Origin: Variovorax sp. Root318D1
Lineage (GTDB): Bacteria; Pseudomonadota; Gammaproteobacteria; Burkholderiales; Burkholderiaceae_C
Assembly: GCF_001424835.1 (NCBI RefSeq)
Contig: NZ_LMCQ01000025.1
Location: 91,001 to 155,000 of the forward strand
DNA: 64,000 nucleotides
Reading direction: 5' to 3'
A model generated the notes under the pieces. It did no database searches. It was not told where the DNA came from and saw nothing but the letters and a program-made list of their open reading frames with translations. Positions 47,023 to 55,864 of the stretch are shown here, piece by piece (positions within the stretch are counted from its first letter, which is position 1; the number at the start of each line of letters is the position of its first letter). The translations under genes were made by a program, and so were the position numbers.

Positions 47023-47301
47023 TCAGTGCACCAGCACCGGCGTGTGGGCCAGCTCGGCATAACCCTCGAGCGTGTCCTCGACCTCTTCCTGGGTCGGCGT
47101 GTTGAGCTGCCAGGCGGTAATTTGTTGCTGGAACAGTTCGGCCCAGGAACCGTCGAGGTAGACCTCCTTGCCGGAGCGCTTGTCGACGATCTCGAAGCCG
47201 TGGCGTTCCAGAACCGGCACATTGGGTTGCGCCGGTGTATCACTTTCGTTCGGCTGCACGTGCACGACGACGAAGGACTCCGAGTCATAGAGCATGTTCA
47301 T
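47023..47301 (-). CDS. DUF3567 family protein
   Basis: A 92-residue small cytoplasmic protein of the Burkholderiales-restricted DUF3567 family, beginning MNMLYDSESFVVVHVQP. It has GFEIVDKRSGKEVYLDGSWA and an acidic C-terminal half. Function is unknown. An ATG 11 codons upstream (47334) is possible, but neither start has a strong ribosome site; I chose the one that matches family N-termini. Confidence 0.8.
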   Translation of the reverse strand: MNMLYDSESFVVVHVQPNESDTPAQPNVPVLERHGFEIVDKRSGKEVYLDGSWAELFQQQITAWQLNTPTQEEVEDTLEGYAELAHTPVLVH

Positions 47302-47421
47302 TGCGGGGCCTGTGAGGATGTCGATGGCGTTCATAGGGCTTAGATAGCAATCAACGCGCCAGTTTCAAGAAGCGTTGTCGCATCGCTGTCACAACGGTGT
47401 TTCTTTACTTGTTTTGTACGC

Positions 47422-48633
47422 TCAGCTGGCCGGGCCTGCGGGAAGGGTTTCGCGCAACTGCATGTCGGCGAAATCGCCGTTGGGCTGTGTCAGTTTCATC
47501 CGTACCGGTAGGTACCCCATGGCCGGCGCGAGCCAGATTTCGACCTTGTCGTCGAACTCACGCCGAGGGCTGCGCGTGAGCTTGCGCACCGCGTAGTCAC
47601 CGGCCGGCACCGTCATCTGCTCTTCGCCCTCGATGTTGAAAACCCACACGCCCGCGTCGCGCGGCCCGACCGTCTGGACGGAAATGCGGCTGCCGGCCGG
47701 GTAGCGGGCCGGATCGCCGGCCAGCATGCCGCCCAGCTGCATCACCACGCTGAGCCGGTCTTGCGCGCCCGGCAGCAGCGGCACGCTCGGCGCGTTGTTA
47801 CTGAACATCACCTGTCCCTGGTCGCGCAGGAAATGCGAGGCCACCTCGCCCCTGCGGCTCTCGGAGAAGCGCGCCGGTTCGATGCCGGTGGCCCCGATCT
47901 GGCCGGTGCTGTGCTGGCTGCGAATGGTCTTGAACAGGAATTTGAGCGACAGCCGGGCGTCGTAGCTGCTGCCGTCCTGAAGCCAGACCAGGTCGCCGAA
48001 AACGCCCTGCATCGGCGAGGCGCCCTGCTGGCCCGTGACGGCGAAGGCCAGCCTCACGGAGCCAGGAATGCGCAAGGCTTCGGGTCCGACCACGTTGCCT
48101 GCGGCGGCGGAGGCCGCGCCCGCAGGCTCGCCGGAGACGCCGTTCTCCATGCCGGTGTTGGCCGTGCTGCCTGCGCCGCTAAGTGCGGCGCCTGCCGGGG
48201 CGCTGGCCGCAGACTCGGGTGTGGCTGCTCCTGAATCAATAGCATTCTGCGCCGTGAGATCTGGCGCTGGAGACGCAGGCTGTTCCGAAACCTGGGGCGC
48301 AGGCTCGGGCTCGGGAGTTTCTGTCGGTCGGGGCTTCGACGGCTCCCGCGGCCGCCGCGGCTTTGGGGGCGGCGGCGGCTTGGCTGCGGCGGACGGCGCC
48401 GTGGTCGCGGGTGCCGCCGGTTGTTGTTCTGCAGCTGGCGGCGCGATCACGATGGTGCGCGTGATGAACTTGTTCGCGAGCGGCGAAGGGTCCGGTCCCA
48501 TGGCGGCCGGCGCCAGCCCCAGCAGCAGCACGTGGACCAGCGCCACCGCCAACGTCAATGCGGCCAGCACCCGCCAGGAAGGGCGACCGGAAGGAACGGT
48601 GGATGGCGGCAAGGGGGCGACGAGCGTCGACAT
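47422..48633 (-). CDS. DUF3108 protein with TonB-like N-terminus
   Basis: A 403-residue protein. One N-terminal membrane segment (LAALTLAVALVHVLLLGLAP, about 25-44) is followed by a Pro/Lys-rich region (AKPPPPPKPRRPREPSKPRP, near 86-105) like the periplasm-spanning arm of TonB. An Ala/Ser/Gly-rich spacer comes next. The last ~220 residues are DUF3108-like (FLFKTIRSQHSTGQIGATG, FNIEGEEQMTVPAGDYAVRK, VEIWLAPAMGYLPVRMKLTQ). The function of DUF3108 is unknown. The ATG at 48633 is just before the membrane segment. Confidence 0.82.
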   Translation of the reverse strand: MSTLVAPLPPSTVPSGRPSWRVLAALTLAVALVHVLLLGLAPAAMGPDPSPLANKFITRTIVIAPPAAEQQPAAPATTAPSAAAKPPPPPKPRRPREPSKPRPTETPEPEPAPQVSEQPASPAPDLTAQNAIDSGAATPESAASAPAGAALSGAGSTANTGMENGVSGEPAGAASAAAGNVVGPEALRIPGSVRLAFAVTGQQGASPMQGVFGDLVWLQDGSSYDARLSLKFLFKTIRSQHSTGQIGATGIEPARFSESRRGEVASHFLRDQGQVMFSNNAPSVPLLPGAQDRLSVVMQLGGMLAGDPARYPAGSRISVQTVGPRDAGVWVFNIEGEEQMTVPAGDYAVRKLTRSPRREFDDKVEIWLAPAMGYLPVRMKLTQPNGDFADMQLRETLPAGPAS

Positions 48634-48767
48634 GGGGTGGTGGAGTGGGCTCCAGCGCCGAGGTTCACCAAGAGCACCTCGGTACACTGCCGCCCGTTCA
48701 ACCAGTTTAGTGGGCGCGGCGCCAGCTCTCGTGTTCGCGCCGTGTCCTTCATCACGCATTTGCCATC

Positions 48768-49838
48768 ATGAAACTCGCCACCCTGAAGGACGGCTCGCGC
48801 GACGGCCAGCTCGTCGTCGTCTCGCGCGACCTTACGCTCGCCCACTACGCCACCGGCATTGCGAGCCGGCTGCAGCAGGTGCTGGACGACTGGGGCTTCA
48901 TGAGCCCGCAGCTGCAGGACCTGTACGACGCCGTCAATACGGGCCGGGCGCGCCATTCCTTCCCGTTCGATCCCTCGGTGTGCATGGCGCCCTTGCCGCG
49001 CGCCTACCAGTGGGCGGATGGCTCGGCCTACCTGAACCACGTGGAGCTGGTGCGCAAGGCGCGCAACGCCGAGGTTCCTGAAAGCTTCTATCAGGACCCG
49101 CTGATGTACCAGGGCGGCAGCGACGACTTCCTCGGTCCGACCGACGATGTGGTCGTGCCCAGTGAAGCCATGGGCATCGACTTCGAGGCCGAGATCGCGG
49201 TGATCACTGGCGACGTGAAGATGGGCGCCACGCCTGACCAAGCCCTCGACGGCATCCGCCTGGTAATGCTGGCCAACGACGTGAGCCTGCGCAACCTGAT
49301 TCCGGCCGAGCTGGCCAAGGGCTTCGGCTTCTTCCAGAGCAAGCCGGCCACCGCCTTCAGCCCCGTGGCCGTGACGCTCGACGAGATCGGCGAAGCCTGG
49401 CAGGACGGCCGCGTGCACCTTACGCTGCAAAGCAGCTGGAACGGCCGCAAGGTCGGCATGTGCGACGCCGGGCCCGAGATGACTTTTCACTTCGGCCAGC
49501 TCATTGCCCACATCGCCAAGACGCGCAACGTGCGCGCCGGCAGCATCGTCGGCAGCGGCACCGTGAGCAACAAGGGCGTCGAAAGGAATGGCCAGATGGA
49601 CTGGCCCAAGGGTTACTCGTGCATTGCCGAAAAGCGCTGCATCGAAACCATCCAGGGCGGCGAGCCCGTGACCGAGTTCATGAAGTTCGGCGACACGATC
49701 CGCATCGAGATGAAGGGCCTGGACGGCCGTTCGCTGTTCGGTGCGATCGACCAGGAGATCGTGTCGACGAGCGGGCGGCCGAAGGTGGCGCCGGTGTCGC
49801 TGGTGAACCCCCAGTCCGAGGACGACGGCGAAGACTGA
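48768..49838 (+). CDS. Fumarylacetoacetate hydrolase family protein
   Basis: A 356-residue FAH-fold hydrolase. An N-terminal cap region is followed by the metal-binding core: GIDFEAEIAVITGDVKMG (ExE), LANDVSLRNLIPAELAKGFG, SKPATAFSPVAVT, and VGSGTVSNKGVERNG. Such enzymes cleave C-C bonds in acylpyruvates or act on related compounds in aromatic catabolism. The exact substrate is open; true fumarylacetoacetase is longer (about 420). It is divergent from the DUF3108 gene. Confidence 0.87.
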   Translation: MKLATLKDGSRDGQLVVVSRDLTLAHYATGIASRLQQVLDDWGFMSPQLQDLYDAVNTGRARHSFPFDPSVCMAPLPRAYQWADGSAYLNHVELVRKARNAEVPESFYQDPLMYQGGSDDFLGPTDDVVVPSEAMGIDFEAEIAVITGDVKMGATPDQALDGIRLVMLANDVSLRNLIPAELAKGFGFFQSKPATAFSPVAVTLDEIGEAWQDGRVHLTLQSSWNGRKVGMCDAGPEMTFHFGQLIAHIAKTRNVRAGSIVGSGTVSNKGVERNGQMDWPKGYSCIAEKRCIETIQGGEPVTEFMKFGDTIRIEMKGLDGRSLFGAIDQEIVSTSGRPKVAPVSLVNPQSEDDGED

Positions 49839-49898
49839 CGCCGCCGTGCGCGGCGGGCATCGCGCCCGGTCTCGCCTTCGCCGTAGCTATCATCCTCC

Positions 49899-49935
49899 CG
49901 CTGCCGTGACGCGGAAACATCCGCGAGCGGCAGTG
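49899..49935. other. Two-tier hairpin between FAH and M48 genes
   Basis: Outer stem CTGCCG/CGGCAG (49901-49906 with 49928-49933) and inner stem CGCGGA/TCCGCG (49910-49915 with 49920-49925) around an AACA loop. No T-tract follows. It lies in the 153-bp gap before the M48 gene and could be a transcription end or a leader structure. Confidence 0.45.
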
Positions 49936-49991
49936 CGTTCGGCGGCTGCATCCGCGGTCGCCATTCAAACCAAGAAAAACGGGAGTTTCCA

Positions 49992-50756
49992 ATGCGTTAT
50001 TTGCCTATTGCCGCCGCCGTCGTTGCGGTCTCCGCCCTCGTCGGCTGCGACACCATGAAGAACGCCGACACCGGCGCCCTCACCCAGGCTGGCGGTTCGG
50101 CCTTCAAGGCCATGTCGCTGAGCGATGGCGAGATCGCCACGATGTCCGACCAGTCGTGCGCCGCCATGGACCAGAAGAACCAGATCGCGCCGGCCAGCAG
50201 CCGCTACGCCACGCGCCTGAACCAGGTCATCAAGCAGATGCCCACCACCGTGAACGGCAAGACCGCCAACTACAAGGTCTACATGACCAAGGATGTGAAT
50301 GCCTGGGCGATGGCCAACGGCTGCATCCGCGTGTACAGCGGCCTCATGGACCTGATGAACGACGACGAACTGCGCGGCGTCATCGGCCACGAGATCGGCC
50401 ACGTGGCGCTGGGCCATTCGAAGTCGCGCATGCAGACGGCCTATGCAGCCTCGGCCGTTCGCGGTCTGGCCGGCGCCGCCGGCGGCGTGGTGGCCCAGCT
50501 CTCGCAGTCGCAAGCCGGCGACTTGGGCGAGAAGTTCGTCAACGCGCAGTTCTCGCAAGCGAACGAAAGCGCGGCCGACAACTATTCCTTCGACCTGCTG
50601 ACCGAACGCAAGCTCGAGCGCAAGGGGCTGGTCAGCGCGTTCGACAAGCTGGCCAAGCTCAGTGGAGGCGCCACCGGCAACTCGCTCATGAGCTCGCATC
50701 CGCCATCGGCCGAGCGTTCCGCGCGCATGCAGAAGCGCCTGGACGCCGCCAAATAA
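49992..50756 (+). CDS. M48-family metalloprotease lipoprotein (LoiP/YggG-like)
   Basis: A 254-residue lipoprotein with lipobox LVGC near 16-19. The zinc site HEIGHVALGH is near 134, with a downstream Glu ligand in NESAADNYSFDLL. The opening ANGCIRVYSGLMDLMNDDEL is typical for M48 peptidases. LoiP/YcaL-type proteases degrade misfolded outer-membrane proteins. GGGAG precedes the ATG. It converges with the LuxR gene. Confidence 0.9.
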   Translation: MRYLPIAAAVVAVSALVGCDTMKNADTGALTQAGGSAFKAMSLSDGEIATMSDQSCAAMDQKNQIAPASSRYATRLNQVIKQMPTTVNGKTANYKVYMTKDVNAWAMANGCIRVYSGLMDLMNDDELRGVIGHEIGHVALGHSKSRMQTAYAASAVRGLAGAAGGVVAQLSQSQAGDLGEKFVNAQFSQANESAADNYSFDLLTERKLERKGLVSAFDKLAKLSGGATGNSLMSSHPPSAERSARMQKRLDAAK

Positions 50757-50776
50757 GAAGGTAAGAAGGAGAAGCG

Positions 50777-51565
50777 CTACGGCGCTTCCTGTGTCACGCG
50801 TAGCAGCAGTTCCTTCTGCGTGCGTATCCCGAGCCGGCGGAACGCCCGGTACTGGTGGGTGCGCACCGTGGTCAGCTCGATGCCCACGTCGCGCGCCACC
50901 TGTTTGGCGGTCTTGCCGGCCAGCAGGTGGCCGATGACCTCGCGTTCGCGCAGGCTCAGGGTCAAGAGGCGCGAGGCGAGGGCGGGCGCCACCGCTTCGC
51001 GCGTGGCCATCGCGCTGCGGCCATGGGCCAGGGTGGCATCGGCGAGCAGGGTGGCATGGCTTTCGATCGCCTCAAAGTCGGCAGCATCGAACTCGGGCTG
51101 AGCAAGGCTGCGGTAGAAGCTCACGGCCACCCGCTGGCCGGCCGGTGTCAACAGCAGCACCGACGCACGTTCCCTGATGCCCACGTCGCCATAGCAGGCC
51201 GCGCGGTAGGCAGGGTCGGCCACTTCGTCGGCGCGCTGATGGCCTAGCCAGAGTTGCGGGCGCTTGGGCAGCTTGCGCGCTGCGAGCCAGGTCATGTTGG
51301 GATCGAGCAGGTCGAAGCGCTGCGCCACGTAGCGCTCGGCCGTTCGTTCGGCCGTGGTGCCGTAGCTGCTGGCGGCCGACACCGCCTCGATGCGGCCGGT
51401 GGCATCGACCGCGAACACGGTGCAGAAGGTCACGGGCATCGTGCGGTGCATGGCCGCGAGGCAGCTGGCCGCCAGATGCGGCGTGGCGACACCTGCCAGC
51501 ACGTCGCCGACGATGGCCGCGGACAACGCGCTGTCCCCGGCGGGTTGAATGCGCCAGCGCCTCAT
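50777..51565 (-). CDS. LuxR-family transcriptional regulator
   Basis: A 262-residue regulator. The C-terminal GerE HTH covers about 200-262 (LSLREREVIGHLLAGKTAKQ, then VGIELTTVRTHQYRAFRRLG). The N-terminal ~190 residues look like a GAF/PAS-type sensor but show no autoinducer-binding signature. It is divergent from the FAD monooxygenase operon with an 81-bp gap containing a long palindrome, so that operon is the likely target. The ligand is unknown. Confidence 0.87.
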   Translation of the reverse strand: MRRWRIQPAGDSALSAAIVGDVLAGVATPHLAASCLAAMHRTMPVTFCTVFAVDATGRIEAVSAASSYGTTAERTAERYVAQRFDLLDPNMTWLAARKLPKRPQLWLGHQRADEVADPAYRAACYGDVGIRERASVLLLTPAGQRVAVSFYRSLAQPEFDAADFEAIESHATLLADATLAHGRSAMATREAVAPALASRLLTLSLREREVIGHLLAGKTAKQVARDVGIELTTVRTHQYRAFRRLGIRTQKELLLRVTQEAP

Positions 51566-51590
51566 GTGAGCAGATGAGCCAAGGGTAATT

Positions 51591-51604
51591 ACTTCGTACG
51601 AAGT
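51591..51604. promoter_or_regulatory. 14-base palindrome between LuxR and monooxygenase genes
   Basis: ACTTCGTACGAAGT, a perfect dyad in an A+T-rich patch of the 81-bp divergent gap. A 14-base perfect palindrome is expected about four times in 64 kb, but rarely in a given 81 bp. It is a good candidate operator for the LuxR-type regulator or another factor. Confidence 0.5.
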
Positions 51605-51646
51605 TATGACAATGGCCGGCGGCGCACATCGGGACAATCCCGCTGC

Positions 51647-53434
51647 ATGACGAACCCCACCATTGCGGTCGCCGCGCCGGCGCCCGGCACGCGCGCGGCC
51701 GATGCCGCGACGGGCCCTGTGCCGCCAATTGCCAGCGCCTCCGAGTTGCCGCCCTCCGTCGGCGCCTTTCACTACACGCGCTACAAGCCGTGGACGCCAC
51801 CGCTGGAACACGACGGCATGGAGCCCGGCCGCCACCCCGTGGTGATTGCGGGCGGCGGACCCGTCGGGATGGCGCTCGCGCTGGGGCTTGCGAACCAGGG
51901 CGTGCGCTGCGTGATTCTCGAAGCCGACGACACGGTGTGCGTGGGCAGCCGCGCGGCCTGCATCTCGCGCCGGAGCCTCGAGATCATGGAACGGCTCGGC
52001 GTGCTGCCGGCCTTCATGGCCAAGGGGCTGTCTTGGACCGGCGGGCGCAGCTTCTACAAGACGTCCGAGGTTTTTCGCTTCGAGATGCCGCACGACGAGC
52101 GCCAGAAGCTGCCGCCGATGATCAACCTGGAGCAGTACTACATCGAGCAGTACCTGCTGGAAGAGATCTTTCGCCGCAATGAAAAGACGCCGGGGCTCAT
52201 CGACATCCGCTGGGGCACCGAGCTCACCGGCATCGTGCAGGATGAAGACGGCGTGACGCTGGAAGTGCGCAACCCCGAGGGCGCCTATCGGCTGCAGGGC
52301 CAGTGGCTCGCGGCCTGCGACGGCGGCCAGAGCTTCGTGCGCAAGGCGATGGGGCTCGCGCTCGAGGGCACTGGCTACGAAGGCCGCTACGTGATCATCG
52401 ACATCGAACTGCACAGCAAGCACCCGACCGAGCGTCGCGCGTGGTTCGATCCGCCGTGGAACCCCGGCTCGACCGTGCTGATGCACCGCCAGCCCGACGA
52501 CATCTGGCGCATCGACTACCAGTTGCGCGCGGGCCAGAGCACCGAAGAAGCGCTGCAGCCGGCGGCGGTGGCCGAGTTCGTGCAGCGCCATCTCGACGCC
52601 ATCGGTGAAGGCCACCTGCCTTGGAAAACGGTGTGGACCTCGGTCTACCGTGCGGGCGCAATGACGCTCGCAAGCTATCGGCATGGCCGCGTCCTCTTTG
52701 CCGGCAACGCGGCGCACGCCATGCCGATCTTCGGCGTGCGCGGCCTTAATTCGGGCTTCGACGATGCGGACAACCTGGCGTGGAAGCTGGCCTTCGTGGC
52801 GCGCGGCCTGTCGGACGCGGCGCTTCTCGATTCGTACTCGCAAGAGCGCATTGCAGCCTTTCACGTGAATGCCGAGAACGCGATGCGCAGCACCGAGTTC
52901 ATGTCGCCGCCTTCGCGCGGCTTCGACCTGCTGCGCGAGGCCGCGCTCTCGTTGTCGGAATCGCATCGCGGCATTGCGCAGCTGATCAACCCCCGCCAGA
53001 CGCAGGCCGTGCGCTACGAGGATTCGGCCCTGTCCAGCGAAGGCGATGCGCTTCCGGCGGGCCCGCTGCCCGGCGAGGTGATGGCAGAGCAGCAGCTCGA
53101 GCACGGCCACCTGAGCGAATGGATCGGCCCGGACTTCACGTTGCTGGTGTTGCAGCCGGGAGCTGATACGGTCCCGCTGCCGGATGCCGAGGTGTCGCAA
53201 GCCAGCGGCGGCGCCCTGCCGTTCGCGGTTCGCACAATTGCAAGACCGGGCGTCGAGGTTGCGGATGCGCATGCCGGAATCGCCGTGTTCGAAGCGCTTG
53301 GCGCAAGCGATGGAGCCGTCTACCTGCTGCGCCCCGACGGCCACGTCGCCGCGCGCTGGCACCGCATGCCGCCTGGCGCGCTGTCGAACGCGCTGGCGCG
53401 CGCCGCCGTTGCAACCAAGGAGATTGCCGCATGA
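51647..53434 (+). CDS. FAD-dependent aromatic monooxygenase (PHBH/MhpA-like)
   Basis: A 595-residue group A flavin monooxygenase. FAD-binding GGGPVGMALALGLANQG is near 66-82, then EAD for the ribose. The region usually reading GDAAH is LFAGNAAHAMPIFGVRGLNS near 350, with Asp replaced by Asn. A thioredoxin-like C-terminal part of ~190 residues follows, as in phenol and resorcinol hydroxylases. An extended ~50-residue N-terminus is Pro/Ala-rich. It probably hydroxylates a phenolic acid with NAD(P)H and O2. The ATGA overlap couples it to the next gene. Confidence 0.9.
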   Translation: MTNPTIAVAAPAPGTRAADAATGPVPPIASASELPPSVGAFHYTRYKPWTPPLEHDGMEPGRHPVVIAGGGPVGMALALGLANQGVRCVILEADDTVCVGSRAACISRRSLEIMERLGVLPAFMAKGLSWTGGRSFYKTSEVFRFEMPHDERQKLPPMINLEQYYIEQYLLEEIFRRNEKTPGLIDIRWGTELTGIVQDEDGVTLEVRNPEGAYRLQGQWLAACDGGQSFVRKAMGLALEGTGYEGRYVIIDIELHSKHPTERRAWFDPPWNPGSTVLMHRQPDDIWRIDYQLRAGQSTEEALQPAAVAEFVQRHLDAIGEGHLPWKTVWTSVYRAGAMTLASYRHGRVLFAGNAAHAMPIFGVRGLNSGFDDADNLAWKLAFVARGLSDAALLDSYSQERIAAFHVNAENAMRSTEFMSPPSRGFDLLREAALSLSESHRGIAQLINPRQTQAVRYEDSALSSEGDALPAGPLPGEVMAEQQLEHGHLSEWIGPDFTLLVLQPGADTVPLPDAEVSQASGGALPFAVRTIARPGVEVADAHAGIAVFEALGASDGAVYLLRPDGHVAARWHRMPPGALSNALARAAVATKEIAA

Positions 53435-53664
53435 CGATATCGCTCCACCCCGACGCACGAGACCGTCTCTACGCCGAGTGCGCACGCGCCATCAGCGAAG
53501 CCGGCGCCGAGCGCGAATCGCTGTTCCTCGCGCGGCTGGCATTGCTGCTGTTCGAGCAGGTCGGCGACGAGGCGCTCTGCCGCCGCGCACTGGCCGACGC
53601 GCTGCATGCGCTACCTGTACCCTCGCTGTCCGCAGCCCAATCACCACTACAAACCGGAGACTGA
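53431..53664 (+). CDS. DUF2783 small protein
   Basis: A 77-residue DUF2783 protein (LHPDARDRLYAECARAISEA, then ALLLFEQVGDEALCRRALADAL). It starts inside the monooxygenase stop codon (ATGA). The family is repeatedly placed after FAD monooxygenases, so it may be a small partner subunit; no function is established. Confidence 0.85.
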   Translation: MTISLHPDARDRLYAECARAISEAGAERESLFLARLALLLFEQVGDEALCRRALADALHALPVPSLSAAQSPLQTGD

Positions 53665-53669
53665 TCCCC

Positions 53670-54644
53670 ATGGACCGCCGCACACTTCTCGCCACGCTCG
53701 CTTCGGGCGCCGCCGTGGCCGCCACCCCGTTCGCACGCGCGCAGGACTATCCTTCGCAGATCATCAAGTGGGTGGTGCCCTATCCCGCGGGCGGCGGCAC
53801 CGACGTGATTGCGCGCACGCTGGCCGAGGCCATGCGCCAGACGCTGGGCCAGCAGATCGTCGTCGACAACCGCCCGGGTGCCTCCACCAACATCGGCGCC
53901 GAGCTGGTCGCCAAGAGCAAGCCCGACGGCTATACCGTGATGTCGGCGGACAACGCCGTGCTGGCTTTCAACGAGCACCTGTTCACCAAGCTGCCGTTCA
54001 ACCCCGAGAAAGACTTCACCTACATCGGCGCCATCGGCAAGTTTCCGCTCGCTCTGGTGGTCCACCCGGATTTCCCGGCCAAGAACTTCAAGGAGTTCCT
54101 GGCCTACGTGAAGGCCAATCCCGGCAAGGTCAACTATGCCTCGCCGGGCAACGGCTCGCCGCATCACCTGGCCATGGAAATGTTCAAGGTGCGCACCGGC
54201 ACCTTCATCACGCATATTCCCTACCGAGGCGCGGCGCCTGCGATGGCCGACGTCATGGGCGGCCAGGTGCCATGCATGTTCCTGGACCTGGCCTCGGGCC
54301 TCTCGATCATGCAGGCCAACAAGGTCCGCGTGCTGGCCATCGGTTCGGGCGCCCGCAGCAAGCTGCTTCCCGGCGTGCCGACGCTGGCGGAAGTAGGGGT
54401 GCCCAACAGCGAGGTGTTCGCGTTCCAGGGCGTGCTCGGCCCGGCCGGTCTGCCGCCCGCGGTGGTGGCCAAGCTCAATGGCGACCTGAACCGCGCGTTC
54501 GGCACGCCGGCGGTGCAGAAGCGCTTCGACGATTTTGGAATGGAAGCGATGCCCGGCACGCCGGCGCAGTTCGCGGCACTGTCGCGCGCCGAGTCGCAGC
54601 GCTGGGGTCCGATCATCAAGCAGGCCGGCGTCAAGCTGGACTGA
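53670..54644 (+). CDS. Bug-family tripartite tricarboxylate transporter binding protein
   Basis: A 324-residue periplasmic solute-binding protein. The signal peptide MDRRTLLATLASGAAVAATP has a twin-Arg-like start. Core blocks: VVPYPAGGGTDVIARTLAEA, VVDNRPGASTNIGAELVAKS, THIPYRGAAPAMADVMGGQV and AMPGTPAQFAAL. No TctA/TctB membrane genes are adjacent, as usual for Bug proteins. Being 5 bp after DUF2783, it likely captures the monooxygenase substrate, probably an aromatic acid. Confidence 0.92.
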   Translation: MDRRTLLATLASGAAVAATPFARAQDYPSQIIKWVVPYPAGGGTDVIARTLAEAMRQTLGQQIVVDNRPGASTNIGAELVAKSKPDGYTVMSADNAVLAFNEHLFTKLPFNPEKDFTYIGAIGKFPLALVVHPDFPAKNFKEFLAYVKANPGKVNYASPGNGSPHHLAMEMFKVRTGTFITHIPYRGAAPAMADVMGGQVPCMFLDLASGLSIMQANKVRVLAIGSGARSKLLPGVPTLAEVGVPNSEVFAFQGVLGPAGLPPAVVAKLNGDLNRAFGTPAVQKRFDDFGMEAMPGTPAQFAALSRAESQRWGPIIKQAGVKLD

Positions 54645-54670
54645 AGCGCGCGAGGCTGGGGAGCAGCGAG

Positions 54671-55864
54671 CTATTTCTTCTCGTCGAAGACCTGGTCGTC
54701 CCGCTCTAGCACGCCGTTCTCGTCCCAGCTGCGCTCGCGGCCCACGCGGCCCTTGGCATCGAAGATCGACTCGGCAATCAGCGTTCCCTTCTCGTTGAAA
54801 CGCTGATGCTTGCCAATGGGCACTTGCCGGCTGCGGCCCACGACCAGGAACCGGCCGTAGGCGGCGCGCTGGCCGCTGTCGTAGAACTCGGTGATCTCGA
54901 CCGTGCGCGAATCGCCGGAAGCGCGATAGACAGCCTTGCTGCGAAGTTGGCCATTGATGTGGTAGCTGTCGTCGCTGACGGGCTCGCCCGCGGGGTTCCA
55001 GCGCTGGTCGCGGATGAGCGCGCCTTTTTCGGAGAACTCCTGTTCGCGCTGCCGCACCGCGCCGCGCTCGATCAACCGCCAGACGGTCTCGCGGCGCTTC
55101 ACGCCTTCGGATGAAAACTGGCGTTCGGTGCGCTGGGTGCCGACGATCTCATCCTGCACCGAGGGCTTGCCGTTGTCATAGAAATTCTGCGACCGAACCC
55201 GCTTGCCCGCCAGGTACGAGAGCCGCGAGCGCAGGATGCCTCGCTCGTCGAAAAGCTCGACTTGCGAAGGCCCGCCAGTGAACCCGCACAGCGCTGCGTC
55301 GTCTGCCGCCGGCGCGAGCATCGGCTTTTCCCCGCAGCGCAGCGCCGCCATCTTGCCGCGCTCGGTGAATTCGACAAAGGCACGGTCGGTTCCAACGTCG
55401 GGATAGAAGGTCACGCGGCGCAACTGGCCGCTGGGATAGAAACTGCGCACCAGCCCGCGCTCGCGGCCGTCGTCGTAGATCGCCTCGCGCACGACCTTCC
55501 CGTTGGGCGCGAACTCACGTGCAAGGCCGTGGATGTTGCCCTTGGCATTGAGGGTGTGCTCCTTGGCCAGATTGCCTTTTTCGTAGAAGCGCGCCAACCC
55601 CATGAAGGCCCCGTTCTGCACTTGCTGCTCGCGCTGGAGTTCGCCGGTTTCGCGTTCCTTGCAGCGCAGGAGCCCTGTCTTGCCCGCAATGCTGCTGGCG
55701 TCCGAAAGATTGATGCTGCGGCCATTGAACTCGCAGTCGAGCGCGGCGTGAGCGGCACCGGCCGCAAAAAAACAGAGCGCGGCGGTCGCAATGCGAGGCG
55801 CGACGCCGCGAGCTCGCGCAGAAGCTGCGAGCCGGCTGGGGGCGGCCCGGCGCAGGTGGTTCAT
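54671..55864 (-). CDS. Exported YwqK/MORN-like repeat protein
   Basis: A 397-residue secreted protein. A signal peptide ends at AGAAHAAL near 42. The rest is a tandem of ~20-residue beta-hairpin units of the type [E/D]-x-G-x-L-x-x-[E/R], for example FYEKGNLAKEHTLNAKGNIH and FSEKGALIRDQRWNPAGEPV. These resemble YwqK-like 'toxin-antitoxin antitoxin' or MORN repeats; no catalytic motif is seen. The start overlaps the VOC gene stop by ATGA. Confidence 0.8.
   Translation of the reverse strand: MNHLRRAAPSRLAASARARGVAPRIATAALCFFAAGAAHAALDCEFNGRSINLSDASSIAGKTGLLRCKERETGELQREQQVQNGAFMGLARFYEKGNLAKEHTLNAKGNIHGLAREFAPNGKVVREAIYDDGRERGLVRSFYPSGQLRRVTFYPDVGTDRAFVEFTERGKMAALRCGEKPMLAPAADDAALCGFTGGPSQVELFDERGILRSRLSYLAGKRVRSQNFYDNGKPSVQDEIVGTQRTERQFSSEGVKRRETVWRLIERGAVRQREQEFSEKGALIRDQRWNPAGEPVSDDSYHINGQLRSKAVYRASGDSRTVEITEFYDSGQRAAYGRFLVVGRSRQVPIGKHQRFNEKGTLIAESIFDAKGRVGRERSWDENGVLERDDQVFDEKK

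Noticed and set aside
51588..51607. loxP-like half-site TACGAAGTTAT
   Set aside because: Only one half matches, there is no 8-bp spacer with a second arm, and no recombinase gene is nearby. It is better read as an operator.
50777..53485. 902-codon extension of the LuxR gene
   Set aside because: The extension is antisense to the FAD monooxygenase; the HTH regulator itself starts at 51565.
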